DNA of 7,891 nucleotides from Planctomycetes bacterium RBG_13_46_10 (GCA_001824645.1 MHYD01000017.1:10348-18238), one strand, 5' to 3'. Positions 1 through 5,716 are shown, numbered from the stretch's first letter. The notes: generated by a model from the letters alone, not told the origin. Made by a program: numbers and translations.

Positions 1-507
1 AGACAGTTGATTAAAAATCTTATTCATCGAAAATCCGGAGCAGGGGAGCTTAAAGAGATGTTTGCAGACAGCAGCCTGGATACTGAGCAGGCGAAGGCTT
101 CCCTTGCGGCAGGCCGGCTGGTACCGATTATAAACAAGGTTTCGGCCGGCTATCCTGTCGATTTCAACGATTTGGATTATCCAGCGGGCGTTGCCGATGA
201 TTATGTCCGCTGCCCGGATGTTCACGACCCGAACGCCTTTGCAGTACGGGTGGTTGGCGACTCGATGGAGCCAAAATTCCAGGAGGGTGACATAGTGGTT
301 TTCTCGCCCGCAGCAGAGGTTCACAACGGCGACGATTGCTTCGTTCGTTTTGCATTGCCGCATGAAACGACCTTCAAGCGGGTCTTTTTTGAGCCTAAGA
401 ATAAGGTAAGACTTCAGCCGAGAAATGAAAAATATTCACCTACAATCATTGACGGCAAACGCATCGACGGCCTGTACCGTGCGGTCGTAAAATACGAAAA
501 ATTATAG
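1..507 (+). CDS. S24/LexA-type self-cleaving transcriptional regulator, 5' partial
   Basis: The reading frame is open to the left edge, so the true start and probably a DNA-binding N-terminus lie outside the window. A TTG at position 7 is the first possible in-window start but is unlikely to be the real one. Numbered from that TTG, the visible 166 residues form a peptidase S24 fold. There is a candidate Ala-Gly self-cleavage site at about A47-G48 (VSAGYP). The nucleophile motif is VVGDSMEPKFQEGD with S86, and the general-base lysine is K124 in TTFKRVFF. The Ser-Lys spacing of 38 is close to the 37 of E. coli LexA. Family members (LexA, cI-like and XRE-S24 regulators) are repressors inactivated by RecA-stimulated autocleavage. 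Whether this is the SOS repressor itself or another S24 regulator cannot be decided without the N-terminus. It converges on the comF unit and shares the hairpin at 516-534. Confidence 0.88.
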   Translation, partial: RQLIKNLIHRKSGAGELKEMFADSSLDTEQAKASLAAGRLVPIINKVSAGYPVDFNDLDYPAGVADDYVRCPDVHDPNAFAVRVVGDSMEPKFQEGDIVVFSPAAEVHNGDDCFVRFALPHETTFKRVFFEPKNKVRLQPRNEKYSPTIIDGKRIDGLYRAVVKYEKL

Positions 508-512
508 AGTTT

Positions 513-534
513 AAAAGTCGCCGTACCGGCGACT
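513..534 (-). terminator. Hairpin terminator of the comF unit, between convergent genes
   Basis: A perfect 8-bp inverted repeat (agtcgccg, 516-523; cggcgact, 527-534) has a 3-nt loop. Read on the minus strand, the stem is followed by TTTTAAA and lies directly after the comF TAG stop (538-536). This fits an intrinsic terminator, although the U-tract is short. On the plus strand it lies 8 nt after the S24 stop but has no T-run, so termination in that direction would be weaker. It probably insulates the two convergent genes. Confidence 0.72.
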
Positions 535-535
535 G

Positions 536-1291
536 CTAAACAACATTTTGACCTGCCACTGCAAGGACCAAAGCATAAACTTTTGCAGCACATGCTTCCT
601 TAAGGGTCTTTGCACATTCGTTTAATGTTGCACCGGTCGTTTTAATGTCATCGACAAGACAAATCTTTCTGCCGGAAAATCTATGTCCGCGACGGACGGC
701 AAAAGCTCCGGCAACATTCCTTGCACGCGCGGCGGGACTTGCCATCGCAGGCTGAGATTTTGTCCGTCGGATTCGGACCAGCTCAGTGCTAATTCTGGCT
801 GTGGTGTGCTTTAATTTTTTGGCTAAAACAAAAGATTGATTATAGCCACGCCATAAACGTCTTGACCAGTGCAACGGCACGGGGACGAAAATTTCTATAT
901 CTTTATAAAAACTGCTTGCTTCCAAAGCGGAGTTGGCCAGAAAAGCCAAGGTTGAATCCAGTTCAGTTCGACCCTTTTTGAAAGACAATATCATCTGCTG
1001 TAAAGCTTGTGCATAGACACCGCCACGGGCTATTTGGTCAAAGTGGATTTCTTTTCCCTGGCAATCCGGGCAGGAGCCGTTTACAAGAGCGTATCTGCTT
1101 GTCTCTTTGCCGCAGCGCGGGCAGTATTCGTCGCCGGTACAGGACAATAGCTCTTCCCAGCATTTTTGACACAGACCCTTTTCTGTATCACAAATGCTTT
1201 GGCTGCAACTGATGCAGACCGCTGGCCAAAAAAGGTGATTCAGACCTTGCAGGACGAACGAACCGGCTTGTTTAAATTTTGTTGTATTCAC
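536..1291 (-). CDS. comF: ComF family phosphoribosyltransferase-like protein
   Basis: This 251-residue protein has the normal ComF length and layout. Residues 26-77 form a Cys-rich zinc-binding region with CxxC pairs at 26/29, 41/44, 57/60 and 74/77. A phosphoribosyltransferase-like domain follows, with the family signature PVPLHWSRRLWRGYNQSF at about 137-154 and the PRPP-binding loop ICLVDDIKTTGAT at about 210-222. The usual loop is VDDVxTTGAT, so the acidic pair and TTGAT core are kept. ComF proteins are cytoplasmic and are needed for natural transformation in several bacteria, where they act with late single-stranded-DNA-processing steps; the biochemical reaction is not firmly established. 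The GTG at 1291 is the only sensible start, since no in-frame ATG occurs until residue 100. No clear Shine-Dalgarno sequence precedes it. It starts 27 nt after the pseudopilin stop with no terminator between, so it is probably the last gene of the riboswitch-led unit. Confidence 0.93.
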   Translation of the reverse strand: MNTTKFKQAGSFVLQGLNHLFWPAVCISCSQSICDTEKGLCQKCWEELLSCTGDEYCPRCGKETSRYALVNGSCPDCQGKEIHFDQIARGGVYAQALQQMILSFKKGRTELDSTLAFLANSALEASSFYKDIEIFVPVPLHWSRRLWRGYNQSFVLAKKLKHTTARISTELVRIRRTKSQPAMASPAARARNVAGAFAVRRGHRFSGRKICLVDDIKTTGATLNECAKTLKEACAAKVYALVLAVAGQNVV

Positions 1292-1318
1292 GCCGGCAAT
1301 TATATACGTAAGAAATTT

Positions 1319-2143
1319 TTACTCCAAATCAAAAAGCGTGTTGTCTATAGGCTCGAACCAGCCTAGGTTCATAGCGGTCGAATTAATGCCGTAAACATTA
1401 TTTTCATCGAGCTGTGCCATCAGTTGTGAATCCGTATGGCCGTCAGCCCAGGTGACGTTTGCTCTGCTTTGATGGCGAAAATGTATCGACGGAGAAAGAT
1501 AGAAGCTTGTCTCTGGTTTTCCTTTATAGACCCAAAAAGGCGGCTCGGCAAATGAATATTCTATCAGGGACGATTGGTTATTCGACATCGCGGTATCGGC
1601 GAACATCAGGGTCTCGGTGGGCCGGCTGACTTCTGTGGTTTTGGTTGTTTCCCAGCCGGGGCGATTCGTTTGCAGACCGTTTAGATACGATTTTTCCTGC
1701 CATTGGCGTGAGCCTAAATATATATGGTTGTAGCCATATCCGCCGCAGCCCTGCTCGAAATTGCTGTTCCACTGCCGGCCTGTTACAAAATTCACCCTTT
1801 CGGGGCATTGTTTTACTTTGCCGTCAGCAAGATATGCTGCCAATGGGCCTTTTGTCGGGTCAAACGGCTCATCGGGGCTTTCTCTGACGCCGTGCCAGCG
1901 ATACCTGCCGCCTTGTGCCGAAGTAATATCCGGGGCCGCGGGTACATAATAGTTGTCACTTTCGATTGCGTATCCCGTATTAGCCAAAAAAAGCTGGCGA
2001 AGGTTAGATTTGCAAATGACGTTTCTGCTTTGCGACCTTGCTAAAGCCAAGGCTGGAAGCAGCACAGCAATCAGTAGAGCAATGACCGAGATTACTATCA
2101 GCAGCTCGACCAAACTAAAAGCCTTTTTCTTTTCAGCAAACAT
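1319..2143 (-). CDS. Pseudopilin-like protein, prepilin N-terminus plus H-X9-DG domain
   Basis: The N-terminus MFAEKKKA|FSLVELLIV is a type IV prepilin/pseudopilin leader. It has a basic stretch, a processing site with Ala rather than Gly at -1, mature F1 and E5, and then a hydrophobic helix to about residue 33. The C-terminus carries the H-X9-DG motif (H224, D234-G235), which is typical of the large planctomycete family processed by prepilin peptidase. Related proteins are inner-membrane-anchored with a periplasmic globular domain and resemble minor pseudopilins of type II secretion-like machinery. The individual function is unknown. The ATG at 2143 is chosen because it gives a short 8-residue leader; the gene then begins 5 nt after the upstream stop. 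A GTG at 2164, preceded by AAGG at 7-nt spacing, would add 7 residues and overlap the upstream gene by 16 nt. Either way it looks translationally coupled to the dockerin protein. Length is 274 aa from the ATG. Confidence 0.9.
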   Translation of the reverse strand: MFAEKKKAFSLVELLIVISVIALLIAVLLPALALARSQSRNVICKSNLRQLFLANTGYAIESDNYYVPAAPDITSAQGGRYRWHGVRESPDEPFDPTKGPLAAYLADGKVKQCPERVNFVTGRQWNSNFEQGCGGYGYNHIYLGSRQWQEKSYLNGLQTNRPGWETTKTTEVSRPTETLMFADTAMSNNQSSLIEYSFAEPPFWVYKGKPETSFYLSPSIHFRHQSRANVTWADGHTDSQLMAQLDENNVYGINSTAMNLGWFEPIDNTLFDLE

Positions 2144-2148
2144 AAAAT

Positions 2149-3885
2149 TTATTTGTCCCGCCACGTTTCAACCTTGTGCCATTGTGACATAAAGACGGCT
2201 AAATCGCCGTCATCGATAACATTATCTTTCGGCTCAGCTAAATCGCACCGGGCTATCCAGTTGGCTTGTCCGAGGTGACTTTGCCAGGCGGATGTGAATA
2301 AAGCGAGGTCGGCTATGTCCACAATGCCATCTAAATTGATATCTGCGGAATAGTTTTGCTCCTCAAGGACGCCGACCGCCTCCACATCCAGGCCGCCCGA
2401 ATCCAACGTCGGCCAAGCATCATAGATAGGATGGTTAATCGCATAATAATTCCAATCAGGCCATGTGTTGGGGTCAATGTGCATAACAGCCTCATCGAAA
2501 AAATCACCGCTGCCGGGAATATCAACTATCCGCACATAATTTATATTATTGATGTCCACAATGCCTGAGACAACCATTGGGTCGTCGGCAAGCTCGCTCA
2601 AATCAAAAGGTGTGCCGGTACACAGACCATTGCCGTTTGGGTGCTTTCCGGCAAGATTATAGACTTTACTAATCTCAATGGTGCCGTGTTGACCTGTAAG
2701 TGCGTTGGTAAGTGACACAGAAGGGAATCGAGCGAAATCTTCACCATTGGAAGATACTTCCACATATCCTAACTCAGCGAACATTAGTCCTGCGACGGAG
2801 CCTCCGTCTGTATCAAATTCAGAAATCAAGCTGTTCTCGAAAACTACAAGGTCATAGCCCTTGCCATTGCGGATGGGTTCACTGAACGACAAAGTAATAA
2901 AGCCTGGTGTCGCCGAAGAATTGAGCTGCTGTTGGTTTAAATCTCCCAGGCTGACAATATCAAGATTATCTCCTGTAGCCGGCCCCAAGGCCTTATTAGG
3001 GTCACTCCATCGTAAGCCCACGTCCGGTGCAGGACTATAATTTACCACGTTTGTAGCCCAGCCGTAGAATATCGGATTTATTACAGCATTAGCATCGGTC
3101 GGTGTAGCATGATGGCGGTCTTCTCTGATATATCCGTTTATCCCCGCTTCCGTGTAGGGCCCGGAAAGGTCGGGCACCGGCTCCATAATAATTGTATCAA
3201 TCGCAAAATAGGTGGGCGTATTTATCCAACCGCCAGCAGAATCACTGGAAGTTAAGGAAAATTCCAGGCTTTTCACCACGCCCAGAGGTGTTAAATCAAC
3301 GAACCACCATGTGTTTACGATGTAATCCCTGCTGTTGTCTTCGAAGCGAAAATTGGCTAAGTAAAACTCTACGGTACCGGTTAAATTGCCGTCGCTGTCT
3401 TTGCCTGTGATAGTTAGCAAAAGAAAGTCGGGGTCATTATCGTTTTTACCGCCGAACTTCTTGGCAAAAGGATTGCCATTAAGCATGGAATAGTAAGCAT
3501 AATTGTTATTTGTTACGTACATGCCGAATATAGTTTTTGGTTCATCGAGTGTTATGGTCGGCGGCCCCATCCAGCCGATGTAACCGACAGCATAGTTAGA
3601 GGAGCCGCCCTGGCCCGAGCCTGTTATGGCATTGTACTGGGCATTTATGTCACCTTCTGTAGTATTGGTGATATTAGAGTAGGAAAAACCGTCCCAGCTT
3701 TCCCAGTTGGAATCGTAGTTATTATTAAAAAATGCGTTTCCGCTGCGAAAACCGCCTGAATTGTCTGAGCCATTCCAGAAGGATTCAGCAGGCAAAGTCA
3801 AATCTTCAAAAGTTATCGTATCAGCGTTTGCAGCACTTAACATTGACAAAACAATAATCAAACAAATCAAACCTCCAGATTTCAT
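2149..3885 (-). CDS. Secreted DUF4465 and dockerin-like surface protein under cobalamin riboswitch
   Basis: The gene encodes 578 aa. A signal peptide covers residues 1-21 (basic MKSGG, hydrophobic core, ANA cleavage site before DTITF). Residues ~22-236 match DUF4465: ITFEDLTL start, Gly/Asn-rich SGNAFFNNNY and WDGFSYSN, FGMYVTNNNYAYYSMLNG, IVNTWWFVDLTPLG, and TPTYFAIDTI at the end. Residues ~243-508 form a second conserved beta domain: GLRWSDPNKALGPATGDN, VSLGD, ITLSFSEPI.NGKGYDLVVFEN, FAELGYVEVSSNGEDF, VYNLAGKH, TPFDLSEL, YVRIVDI, IYDAWPTLDSGGLDVEAVGV. I recognise this from other secreted bacterial proteins but cannot name it. Residues ~515-571 are dockerin-like, with a canonical DxNxDGxxDxxDL calcium loop and a degenerate second copy. 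The riboswitch and terminator upstream imply repression by cobalamin. I infer a cell-surface or periplasmic corrinoid-binding or capture role; this is not proved by the sequence. Confidence 0.92.
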   Translation of the reverse strand: MKSGGLICLIIVLSMLSAANADTITFEDLTLPAESFWNGSDNSGGFRSGNAFFNNNYDSNWESWDGFSYSNITNTTEGDINAQYNAITGSGQGGSSNYAVGYIGWMGPPTITLDEPKTIFGMYVTNNNYAYYSMLNGNPFAKKFGGKNDNDPDFLLLTITGKDSDGNLTGTVEFYLANFRFEDNSRDYIVNTWWFVDLTPLGVVKSLEFSLTSSDSAGGWINTPTYFAIDTIIMEPVPDLSGPYTEAGINGYIREDRHHATPTDANAVINPIFYGWATNVVNYSPAPDVGLRWSDPNKALGPATGDNLDIVSLGDLNQQQLNSSATPGFITLSFSEPIRNGKGYDLVVFENSLISEFDTDGGSVAGLMFAELGYVEVSSNGEDFARFPSVSLTNALTGQHGTIEISKVYNLAGKHPNGNGLCTGTPFDLSELADDPMVVSGIVDINNINYVRIVDIPGSGDFFDEAVMHIDPNTWPDWNYYAINHPIYDAWPTLDSGGLDVEAVGVLEEQNYSADINLDGIVDIADLALFTSAWQSHLGQANWIARCDLAEPKDNVIDDGDLAVFMSQWHKVETWRDK

Positions 3886-3889
3886 TTTA

Positions 3890-3895
3890 CACCTC
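3890..3895 (-). promoter_or_regulatory. Shine-Dalgarno deciding the start of the DUF4465 gene
   Basis: On the minus strand GAGGTG is followed by TAAA and ATG (3885-3883). An earlier in-frame ATG at 3897 has only an A-rich stretch upstream and itself overlaps this ribosome binding site. The ATG at 3885 also gives a better signal peptide, beginning MKSGG. The shorter start is therefore preferred. The spacing of 4 nt is tight but usable. Confidence 0.6.
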
Positions 3896-3909
3896 ATTTT
3901 TTGTTATAC

Positions 3910-3928
3910 GGCCCTTAACGCGAGGGCC
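3910..3928 (-). promoter_or_regulatory. Small hairpin between riboswitch terminator and start codon
   Basis: A perfect 6-bp inverted repeat (ggccct, 3910-3915; agggcc, 3923-3928) encloses a 7-nt loop. It lies between the riboswitch terminator and the ribosome binding site, ending 14 nt before the Shine-Dalgarno. It has no T-run, so it is not a terminator. It could influence mRNA stability or ribosome access, or be incidental. Confidence 0.4.
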
Positions 3929-3936
3929 ACTGGAAA

Positions 3937-3976
3937 ATAAAAAAACCGCCGTCCCCGCGAAAGGAACGGCGGCTTT
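3937..3976 (-). terminator. Intrinsic terminator in the cobalamin riboswitch expression platform
   Basis: On the minus strand a GC-rich stem (GCCGCCGT ... ACGGCGG, with one imperfect position and a CC/GG extension above) closes a small loop around TTTCGC. It is followed by seven T's (3945-3939). The hairpin lies downstream of the riboswitch aptamer and upstream of the DUF4465 start codon. That is where a cobalamin-responsive attenuator is expected. The opposite strand has only TTTT after the stem, so the minus orientation is favoured. Confidence 0.88.
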
Positions 3977-4011
3977 TATTGTCGATAACGCAGCTTTAAC
4001 CGACCATCTGC

Positions 4012-4036
4012 CCGGCTATGCAATAAATCATACCGG
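4012..4036 (-). promoter_or_regulatory. Hairpin in the riboswitch-terminator linker
   Basis: On the minus strand CCGGTATG pairs with CATA-G-CCGG (one bulged G) around an 8-nt AT-rich loop. It lies between the P13 hairpin of the riboswitch and the terminator. It may belong to the expression platform that decides whether the terminator forms. I could not identify an explicit antiterminator partner by eye. Confidence 0.4.
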
Positions 4037-4053
4037 CCAAATGACCACACAAT

Positions 4054-4324
4054 GTTCCAGACGCGGGAACCAACTATATGTGCAACTAACCACAGGCAGG
4101 TTTTCTGACTTGCGTCTTACCTTAGGACTCCTTCCCATCCGGCTATTGCGGATAGTGGATAAATCCGCCTGACTTGCGGCGGATTAATGTCCCTCGGATT
4201 TTCCCCCCTGTTTTCTTGTGAAAACAAGATGGGGGGAATCAGACGCCTACAGCGGCGCGTCCGTCACGGCTTTTGACCGCGTTCCCGTTTGATTATCCCA
4301 AAGCGCAAAGCTTTGAGACCTGCA
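4054..4324 (-). promoter_or_regulatory. Cobalamin (adenosylcobalamin-type) riboswitch aptamer
   Basis: Several hallmarks of the cobalamin riboswitch class can be read on the minus strand. P1 closes as TGCAGGT (4324-4318) with ACCTGC (4101-4096). A GGGAACGCGGT...AAGCCG segment (4286-4265 region) matches the GGTGnAAatCC arm, and GCCGCTGTA (4256-4248) matches the CCGCnnCTGT segment. CCACT is followed by GGATGGGAAGG (from 4140 down). The B12 box reads GCAAGTCAGAAAACCTGCC (4113-4095). Beyond P1, GTTCC-CGCGTCT-GGAAC (4070-4054) forms P13. Its loop CGCGTC (4065-4060) is an exact complement of GACGCG (4261-4256) in L5, which is the kissing loop that senses ligand. Two accessory hairpins are inserted (4203-4236 and 4162-4185). 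It lies 30 nt after the predicted transcription start and precedes a terminator, so ligand binding should reduce expression of the DUF4465 gene. Confidence 0.95.
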
Positions 4325-4361
4325 ATTAGGTTATTTTTTTATCAAAGAGCAAACTGATGAC

Positions 4362-4389
4362 ATTGTACCAGATGACACACTTTTTTCAA
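4362..4389 (-). promoter_or_regulatory. Sigma70-like promoter of the riboswitch transcript
   Basis: The minus strand has TTGAAA (4389-4384, 5/6 to consensus), a 16-bp spacer, and TACAAT (4367-4362, 5/6). The predicted start is near 4355, about 30 nt before P1 of the riboswitch. This gives a leader of roughly 470 nt before the DUF4465 start codon. The fit of promoter, aptamer, terminator and gene on one strand supports each element. Confidence 0.75.
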
Positions 4390-4504
4390 GAAGAAATTTA
4401 AAAAAATTATGCGTGATTTGTATATGGAACAAATTACTCTAAACCGGTTAATGATTTAGGTGATTTGGGAAAAGATAACTATAAAGAATATTTTTTGCTT
4501 ATAA

Positions 4505-4578
4505 CGAGGCCGAAGGGGTTCGAACCCTCAACCTTCGGATCGACAGTCCGATGCTCTATCCAATTGAGCTACGGCCCC
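4505..4578 (-). tRNA. tRNA-Asp (anticodon GTC)
   Basis: The 74-nt minus-strand cloverleaf has acceptor GGGGCCG/CGGCCTC (one G-T pair), D-arm GCTC...GAGC, anticodon stem TCGGA/TCCGA with loop CTGTCGA, and T-arm GAGGG-TTCGAAC-CCCTT. U33 is followed by GTC at plus positions 4544-4542, so the anticodon reads Asp codons. The discriminator is G (4505), as expected for tRNA-Asp. The 3' CCA is not encoded and must be added by CCA-adding enzyme. Unusual for Asp are G37, A38 instead of C38, and an A at D-loop position 20 that is more typical of Arg tRNAs. The anticodon itself is unambiguous. Confidence 0.95.
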
Positions 4579-4599
4579 ATAACTTCTATCAAGGAGAAA

Positions 4600-4629
4600 A
4601 CTATATCCTTTCCACGATTATTCTGTCAA
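4600..4629 (-). promoter_or_regulatory. Sigma70-like promoter of tRNA-Asp
   Basis: The minus strand shows a perfect TTGACA (4629-4624), an 18-bp spacer and TATAGT (4605-4600, 5/6). The predicted start lies about 15 nt upstream of the mature tRNA. It sits just after the ACT gene stop, so the tRNA need not depend on read-through from that gene. Confidence 0.75.
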
Positions 4630-4652
4630 CTATTACTATGTGTAAAAATCAA

Positions 4653-5105
4653 CTATTTTCTCGGAGATTGCGGGCGCCTGACCAAAGGTTGTGACTTGCT
4701 GCTTTTTCTTGAGTTTTGTTGCAGGATTTTCATCGCCTTTTTGACGTCTGCGACCTTCAAGACACCCGTTGTCCGACCGCCCTTTGCGCCTGCCGTGCAG
4801 TATGCGTATCCGATGTTGATGTGGTTCTTCGCCAGTTTTTCCGCAATTGCTGCCAGAGCGCCGGACTTATTATCCAGATTCACACATAAAACTTCTGTTT
4901 CGTTACAGGGCATATTCAGTTTTAGCAGAACCTCTCTTGCCTTCACCGGTTCGGCAAAAACTATTCGCATAACACCGTGTTCTACAGAATCCATCATGGT
5001 TATGGCCATGATGTTGATTTTTGCCCGCGCAAACTCACCGAGCACCTGTGCCAGCACTCCAGGCTTATTGACCATAAAAATAGAAAATTGTGTCGCTACA
5101 TACAT
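4653..5105 (-). CDS. Tandem ACT-domain protein
   Basis: This 150-aa cytoplasmic protein consists of two ACT domains and a tail. ACT1 (about residues 5-67) begins QFSIFMVNKPGVLAQVLGEFARAKINI, with the classic N-K-P-G-V-L ligand-loop region. ACT2 (about 71-130) includes VNLDNKSGALAAIAEKLAKNHINIGYAYC. The last ~20 residues are Ser/Lys/Arg-rich and probably disordered. No catalytic domain is attached. Stand-alone double-ACT proteins are small-molecule sensors, most often for amino acids, and regulate enzymes or other proteins; the ligand cannot be read from sequence. The ATG at 5105 has a good ribosome binding site, GGAGAG at 5119-5114 with 8-nt spacing. It follows the STAS gene by 28 nt and is probably cotranscribed with it. 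The tRNA-Asp promoter lies immediately downstream. Confidence 0.9.
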   Translation of the reverse strand: MYVATQFSIFMVNKPGVLAQVLGEFARAKINIMAITMMDSVEHGVMRIVFAEPVKAREVLLKLNMPCNETEVLCVNLDNKSGALAAIAEKLAKNHINIGYAYCTAGAKGGRTTGVLKVADVKKAMKILQQNSRKSSKSQPLVRRPQSPRK

Positions 5106-5133
5106 ATCTTAGTCTCTCCATTTAAAATGTTGT

Positions 5134-5496
5134 TTATTTTACATTCGCTGCCTTAACCGCACTTTCCCTGTTCGGGAAAAATGTAAAAATCTTATCGAGA
5201 TTAGTTATCTTAAAAACCCTGTGCAACCGCGGATTTATCGCGCTAATAGCGATGCTGCCATTATAAGCTTTCAGCTTGGACCTGATATCCAAAAGCAGCC
5301 CAAGCACCTGGGAGGAGAAAAATTTTACTCCATCGAAATCAAATACCATACTATTGGGGCGATTTTTGTTTATATAATCTTTAATCTGTTCGGCGGCAGC
5401 GTTAATTCCCTCAACATCACTTAAACTGGCCGTTTTAAAGGCTACCACTGCAACACCGTTTTCATTTGTTATTTCCGCGGTAACTTTATCATCCAT
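5134..5496 (-). CDS. STAS domain protein, anti-sigma factor antagonist-like
   Basis: The 120 residues make up a single STAS domain of SpoIIAA/RsbV size. After strand VAVVAF come a helix (INAAAEQIKDYINK), the core strand SMVFDFDGVKFF, S61-S62, helix LGLLLDIRSKLKAYNG, and strand SIAISAI with a C-terminal helix after LDKIFTFF. In the usual DSSGLG phosphorylation motif the Asp is replaced here by Phe60 (FFSSQVLG). The phosphorylatable Ser position (62) is kept. Family members bind anti-sigma factor/serine kinases and release sigma factors, or act as scaffolds in signalling complexes. No partner kinase or sigma factor gene is in the window. It probably leads a two-gene unit with the ACT protein. 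The ATG at 5496 is preceded only by a weak AGGAT-like site. Confidence 0.88.
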   Translation of the reverse strand: MDDKVTAEITNENGVAVVAFKTASLSDVEGINAAAEQIKDYINKNRPNSMVFDFDGVKFFSSQVLGLLLDIRSKLKAYNGSIAISAINPRLHRVFKITNLDKIFTFFPNRESAVKAANVK

Positions 5497-5520
5497 ACAG
5501 ATTAATCCTGCTCCGGCTCG

Positions 5521-5558
5521 GCGCTCGTAACGGTGGCGCGCTCCGCCGTGACGAGTGC
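5521..5558. repeat. GC-rich imperfect inverted repeat upstream of the STAS gene
   Basis: The arms at about 5522-5536 and 5543-5558 (core ctcgtaacggtgg versus ccgccgtgacgag) pair over 13 positions with two mismatches, extended outward by a few more, around the loop cgcgct. The stem is much richer in GC than the flanks. No T-run follows on either strand, so a terminator is unlikely. On the minus strand it lies in the presumed 5' leader of the STAS gene and within a 25-codon frame (5579-5502) that stops 5 nt before the STAS ATG. A REP-like palindrome or a leader RNA structure are both possible. Confidence 0.65.
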
Positions 5559-5616
5559 TCCCTTGTAAATTAAATCCATGGCTATTATCTCAAATTATTC
5601 TTTTACGGTCGAGGAT

Positions 5617-5646
5617 TTTATAAATATTTCCGGCAGGTGATGAAAA
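5617..5646 (-). promoter_or_regulatory. Possible promoter of the STAS-ACT unit
   Basis: The minus strand has TTTTCA (5646-5641, 4/6), an 18-bp spacer and TATAAA (5622-5617, 5/6). It is the best-looking candidate in the 220-bp gap between the two flanking minus-strand genes and would give a leader of about 115 nt containing the inverted repeat at 5521-5558. The -35 is weak. Confidence 0.35.
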
Positions 5647-5716
5647 ACCCATTAAACTCACTTTTTTCTTGTACAACCGGGAACGCCTGTAATTGTCGTA
5701 ATATTTAGTCGCCTGT

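Noticed and set aside
1724..2044. Plus-strand frame opposite the pseudopilin gene
   Set aside because: The opposite strand carries an unmistakable prepilin leader and H-X9-DG motif in one continuous frame.
4203..4236. C6/G6 hairpin as an independent terminator
   Set aside because: It lies inside the cobalamin aptamer between core segments and is followed by A's rather than T's on the minus strand; it is better explained as an accessory stem.
4465..5112. Plus-strand frame of 215 codons across the tRNA and ACT gene
   Set aside because: It runs antisense through a clear tRNA-Asp and the ACT-domain gene, and its translation has no recognisable fold or family.
5502..5579. 25-codon minus-strand frame as a real gene
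   Set aside because: It has no ribosome binding site and a large part of it is the inverted repeat, so coding is not supported; kept only as an observation.
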